Of a stretch of DNA of 64,000 nucleotides, positions 59,289-64,000 are shown piece after piece. Position numbers and translations under genes: made by a program. This DNA comes from Setophaga petechia (lineage: Eukaryota; Chordata; Aves; Passeriformes; Parulidae): positions 1,385,656-1,449,655 of the forward strand of contig JANCRA010000115.1 in assembly GCA_024362935.1 (NCBI GenBank), written 5' to 3'. Every line of letters begins with the position of its first letter. Positions within the stretch are counted from its first letter, which is position 1. The notes beneath the pieces are model-generated. The model was given only the letters and a program-made list of their open reading frames with translations. It was not told where the DNA came from and made no database searches.

Positions 59289-60679
59289 CCAGGCTGACCA
59301 GGGATCATCCATTCCACCCCAAACCCACTGAAAATTGAACCATCCCAGAAAAAAAAAAATAAAAGCCATGAGAAGGGGCCTCCCCCTGCTGTGCAACACA
59401 GGGACACCCACAGACCTTTGGCTGATTTTTCCCTGGGACAATCCTGTGAATTTTAGGCCACCCACACCTCACAGCCAGCATGGAAGAAACCCTTCAAGGT
59501 CCAAGGAGCACATCAGGCAGCTCTGGAGAAAAACCCAACTGCTAACAAGGGAGCCAGGAGCCCTTGTTCTGTCTATTTATAGGAATTCCAGCCGAGCAGA
59601 AAGGATGGAGGGCTGGGCTGGCTCTGCTCCCTTCCAGGATGTGCTGTCCTGCTTATTGGACCATGAAATGCTGAGCAGAAGGAAAGGCAGGTTTGTGTGA
59701 ATAATAATGAAGGTGGAGCATCTGCAGGGCTTTGTTCATGCCTGGAAACTCCTTGTGGCCACTTGACCGAGCTAACAAGGAGAATGACTGACAGTGTTTG
59801 TTCTTGGGAATGTTCTTGGAGAAGGGGTTTCAGTGTTTTCAGGTGTTTCACTCCCTAGCCCAGTAATTATCCATCAATTAATTTTTTCAGATGTAAAAGT
59901 AATATATTCAAGCCCCCAAATAGAAATTTTAGCTGTTCCAGCAGAGCATAAAATGGAAATTCCTTCAAAATCACTGAAATCATCACTTTTTTCCCCTCCC
60001 CTTTTGATGTTGAGATCCTCCAGCAGAGGCCATGTGAAAATCACTGCACAAATCTGAAGCCACACAGAGAAAAGTTCCCCAACCCTTCTGTGACATTCAC
60101 ACATAATTATTGCAGGCTCTGTTCATACAAAGCTGTCTATCCCTTCATGTTACTTTCAGAAAATTGTAATTCTCTTGTACCCTTAACCACAAATTAATTT
60201 CAATTACGGAAGGGCCATGTTAACACAGAGCAATGTAATTTCTGTCTGGTTTCATCTCGTGCAAATCCTTGTAAGAATTTATCTGTCATGAGCTGAGGTC
60301 AGGAGAAGGGATGTGAACTATCACAGCACGTTACAGTTCCATAAAAGGAGACAAAAAAAGGAGCTGGAAGACAAAGAAGCCAAGTAGGAAAACAGACATT
60401 GCAAATTATGGGCTGTTTGTACAATGCAATTAAAGTGCAGCAGGGAGGCAGAGCTGGGGACTCCTGCTCACTTTCAAAGTGATTTTTTTTTTCCAGCTAG
60501 AGAGATATTTCCTTTGGCCTCTCCACCCAGCTCAGGCACAGGGGCAGTGCCAGCCTGGCACCAGAGCCAGCTCGGGGACAGCCCCAGCAGCCCTGGGGTC
60601 CCACCCAGCTGCCCAACACCCATCAGTGCTGTGGGCAGAGCCCCAGGGGCTGGCAGGGGCTGGCAGAGCCATGGCCAGG
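59289..60679. other. Non-repetitive stretch, no gene seen
   Basis: No credible exon or tandem repeat. Confidence 0.5.
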
Positions 60680-61090
60680 TGTGACCCTGTTCACAGGGGT
60701 TCTTGGGTGAGGGAAGAGACCAGAATGTTGACTCCATGATCAGAAGGCTTGGTTTATTATTTTATTATATATATTTATATATATATATATATATTACATT
60801 ATGACTATACTAAAAAGAAAAGGAAGGAAAAGGTTCCTCAGAATCTAGCTAAGCTAAGAATAGAATAGAAAAGAATGAATAACAAAGGCAGCTCTCTCAG
60901 ACTCTGTCTGAGACAGCTTGGTCCTTGATTGGCCATTAATTATAGACATCTAAGATGGGCCAATCACAAATCTACTTGCTGCATTCTACAGCAGCAGATA
61001 ACCATTGTTTACATTCTTTTTCTGGGGCCTCAGCTTCCCAGAAGGGAAAATCCTAAAGAAAGAGTTTTTAGTGAAAAAGATGTCTGGACA
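60680..61090 (-). mobile_element. Solo LTR (copy I)
   Basis: A 411-bp family member, flanked by GCCAGG and GTCAGG (5 of 6 TSD). It has a (TA)n run at 60,765-60,796 where other copies have a short TATATATTATAT tract. Confidence 0.85.
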
Positions 61091-61442
61091 GTCAGGAGGC
61101 AACAGCTCATGTTTGTTCATCTGTGAGGCACCAGCAGCTCCAGGATTAAATTTACACTGAGTTCACAGCAATGTGAGCAGCCCCATCTCATCCCACGTGT
61201 TCTCTCAACAATATAAATAAAATTATTCCTGCATGACATTGCCTGGGCCATTTTATTCCCTTCAGCAGCAAGCTCAGAGTTACCAGCAGTGCCTGGCAGA
61301 CCTGCCCCATTCCCACTTCTCCCAAGGATGCTCTGAGGCTGCCCTCAGAGCATTGAAACCTTAAGATTTTAGTTTTTATATTTTTCAGATCCTGTATTGC
61401 ATTAGTGCCTAGCTCTAAACTCCACATAAAGTGTATATATAT

Positions 61443-61965
61443 ATAACTGCAGCATTCCTGGCAGGGTGGTCCAGGCAGGAATTCCTGCAGTGTCCCAGTT
61501 GGGAATTCCTTCAGCATTCCTGGCAGGGTGTTCCAGTTGGGAATTCCTGCAGCATTCCTGGCAGGGTGTCCCAGCTGGGAATTCCTGCAGCATTCCTGGC
61601 AGGGTGTCCCAGGCAGGAATTCCTGCAGTGTCCCAGTTGGGAATTCCTGCAGCATTCCTGGCAGGGTGTCCCAGGCAGGAATTCCTGCAGTGTCCCAGTT
61701 GGGAATTCCTGCAGCATTCCTGGCAGGGTGTTCCAGGCAGGAATTCCTGCAGCATTCCCGGCAGGGTGTCCGAGGCAGGAATTCCTGCAATGTCCCAGTT
61801 GGGAATTCCTGCAGCATTCCTGGTAGGGTGTTCCAGTCACGAATTCCTGCAGCATTCCTGAAAGGGTGTCCCAGTTGGGAATTCCTGCAGCATTCCTGGC
61901 AGGGTGTTCCAGGCAGGAATTCCTGCAGCATTCCCGGCAGGGTGTCCCAGCAGCCACTGATGCAG
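61443..61965. repeat. ~37-bp minisatellite
   Basis: About 14 units of GGAATTCCTGCAGCATTCCT plus GGCAGGGTGTYCCAG, with alternative GTTG or GCA joins, giving periods of roughly 36-38 bp. Some units lack the GCATTCC half (GGAATTCCTGCAGTGTCCCAGTTG). EcoRI and PstI sites recur in most units. Open frames on both strands are artefacts. Confidence 0.95.
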
Positions 61966-64000
61966 CTTTCAGGATAAAATCTGCACAAATCGTCTCTGCA
62001 ATCCTGCTATCTCCTGACCTCTCATTTCAGCACCACTGACAGCTCATGCTACAACACCAACGCCTTTTTCTGTCGTTTTTTAAGGGCCTAAAGTAGATAA
62101 ATCAGCCCAGAAACCTTCCTGCTTTAAATGGCTCTTGTAGATAGCAAAATGTGATGAAGAGCTCAAGATTCAAAAATCCATTTGCAATATTAAAGCGCAT
62201 CCCCAATATTGGCAATATTGCCAAGAGCCCGAGATTCACAAGTTCTTTGGCAATATTAAAGCACAAATCCCTCCCCAAAAACACCCTCAGAGCTGCAGCA
62301 AGGCACAGTCACTCTTTCTTCTTCCAGCCCCATCAGCATTCAGCTCTCAGGTGTAAAAATTGCTGCTCCTCAGTGGCAAATCTGTGCTGATAATGAAAAA
62401 TTGGGGTGTTCCAGGTGAAATACACACAAAGGCTTAAATGCAGGCGGCCCTGATTAAAGCACAAAATAAAAGTGGTGTTCAGTCATCCCCACACATCCAC
62501 ATAAACCTTGGGATCAGTCCCTTGCCAGGTCAGGTGGCAACTCCACTGATTCCCTGGATTGTTCCAGTTGAGACAAGGCACAGCTCAGGATTATGGACAA
62601 TCGATTTGTTTTACAAACAGGATCGATATATTTTATAAAAAGCTCAATATATTTTATAAACAGGGAGAACTGCACTTTTCCCAGGGTGGAAAACCCACTT
62701 TATGCTCAGCCAGTGCTTTCCCCTCAGACACAGCTGCAGCATCAGCTTTAGGACAGAGGAATTCTCATTTTCCAGAGGGTCCTCGTTTTCCTGCCCAGGA
62801 TCTCACTGATTTTCAGGATTTTGGACCTGGCACCTCTGGGAGCACTCAGGGCTAATTTCAGCTCAGGAAGCCAATTGCTGCAAAGTGCAGCAGAGGCTGC
62901 AGCTAAGTCAGGGCTGATGCAAATCATTCCCTAAAGGAGTTTGTTTCTCTCACTAGACAGGGAAAATTGGCATTTGTAAATAGCCACCCTCAGATTCCTG
63001 ATTTAAATGAAGCCTGGGAGCACTGGGGAAAAACCACCTCTCACCCTCTGCACTTAATTCAGCATTTTAGGTGACAAGTGGTGATAAATTCACAGAGTCT
63101 CAATGGCTGAGTGGGGAATATCAGTCTGCTTCATTTTTTAATGTCCCCATCAAGTAACAAGCAGCAAACTCCTCCATTTCAAGAGAAACTGATGGATCCA
63201 TCCTCACTCTCTGCCTCTTATTCTACAAGGGATCATTCCTCCCTTGAGGTGCTTTCACTGCCAGCCCAACTCTCTGAGTTTCTCTTTTTCTCAGGAAAAA
63301 ACAGATGAGTTTATTCAGGCTGTGATTTCCTTCTGCAGCAGGAGGACACTCAGTGCATTTTCTGCTGTATTTCATGTCAAACACTGAATTTCTGTGAATT
63401 ATATCCCTCCCATCTGCCACAAGATGCCTGACACAGTCGAGGCACCTCAGTCAAAAGCCCTGCAAATTATCAGAGACTGTAGAGACACCAAATTCTGTAT
63501 CACCAAACTGAGGCAAGGCTCAAACTCCTCGATGTTATCAAAGCAGTGCAAAAGAAATCAGACACCAAACAGATCAACGTGTACAAACCCAAATTGTGCC
63601 TGTACAATGTGAATTTATCAGGCGAAATTCCTCCTTCCCAGCTGGCTACAGAATTTAGAAGCCTTGGAAACAGCCTGGATTTCCCACTGGAGGTAAATAA
63701 CCTGTGATCCCTTCAGGAGAGCTGGCTGTGCTCAGGATCTCTCCAGGCAGAACAAACCCCCAGCTCTCTAAAGGAAAAGTGAAGCCTCTTCCAAGCATCT
63801 ACAAACAAAGAGACTTCCCCTTGTTCTGAGTCAGCGGAGAAATAAAAGCCAACAATCACTTTAAACGCCTTTTTCACACCCCTAACTTCAGCTGGCTGGG
63901 ATTTTCCCACCTGAGAAGCACTTTGTAACTCACACAATACCAACCTCTTAATTCTCATTCCTGGCAAGCCCATTCCCCCTCACTCTCATCTCAATGAGCC
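61966..64000. other. Mostly non-repetitive stretch, no gene seen
   Basis: No credible exon. It contains copy 2 of the 193-bp duplication and a small ATATTTTATAAA repeat near 62,627-62,660. Confidence 0.45.
63355..63547. repeat. 193-bp dispersed duplication, copy 2
   Basis: Direct-orientation partner of 58,243-58,435, offset 5,112 bp. Confidence 0.9.

Overview
The window looks like nuclear DNA from a bird, most likely a songbird. This rests on CR1 LINE 3' ends that finish in ATTCTGTG-type tails, many solo LTRs of a few endogenous-retrovirus families with TG...CA ends and 6-bp target-site duplications (TSDs), one spliced vertebrate gene with GT-AG introns, and an unusually dense set of micro- and minisatellites. 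No bacterial features were seen: no operons, rRNA, tRNA or CRISPR. Family assignments come from reading motifs; no database search was run.

The only convincing gene lies on the minus strand between about 11,918 and 2,529. Six exons join in consistent phase: signal peptide (11861-11918), then 10440-10557, 10025-10112, 8728-8916, 6027-6135 and 2529-2627. They give the first ~220 residues of a secreted or type-I membrane protein with about 25 cysteines in CPxG(Y/F)...CxxC modules like those of the GCC2/GCC3 (ephrin-receptor-like) cysteine-rich family. No open frame spans the gene; it appears only after splicing. The 3' end was not found and probably lies beyond base 1. I cannot give it a gene symbol.

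The gene is full of repeats. Intron 1 has an A-rich tract. Intron 3 holds an antisense 793-bp solo LTR ending 35 bp before the exon 4 acceptor. Intron 4 begins almost at once with a 1.6-kb array of 21-bp units, followed by a CR1 tail amplified five times. Intron 5 holds two more solo LTRs. Just upstream of the start codon is a 0.98-kb array of 15-bp units.

From 13 kb to 64 kb I see no confident coding exon. This part is non-repetitive sequence broken by CR1 fragments (13.4, 17.1 and 56.9 kb), about a dozen solo LTRs or LTR fragments, and large tandem arrays: ~250-bp units at 14.4-15.7 kb; ~31-bp at 19.5-20.15; AAAT-rich at 20.3-20.8; ~36-bp at 23.8-24.3; 62-bp x4 at 34.8; GATA at 36.6; a 752-bp tandem duplication with AT arrays at 39.0-40.5; TTC-rich at 42.9-43.3; 14/15-bp at 44.6-46.3; and ~37-bp at 61.4-62.0. 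Several LTRs have themselves become sites of tandem expansion. One of them (53,978-55,051) is a chimera that has grown from ~0.38 kb to 1.07 kb between a perfect 6-bp TSD.
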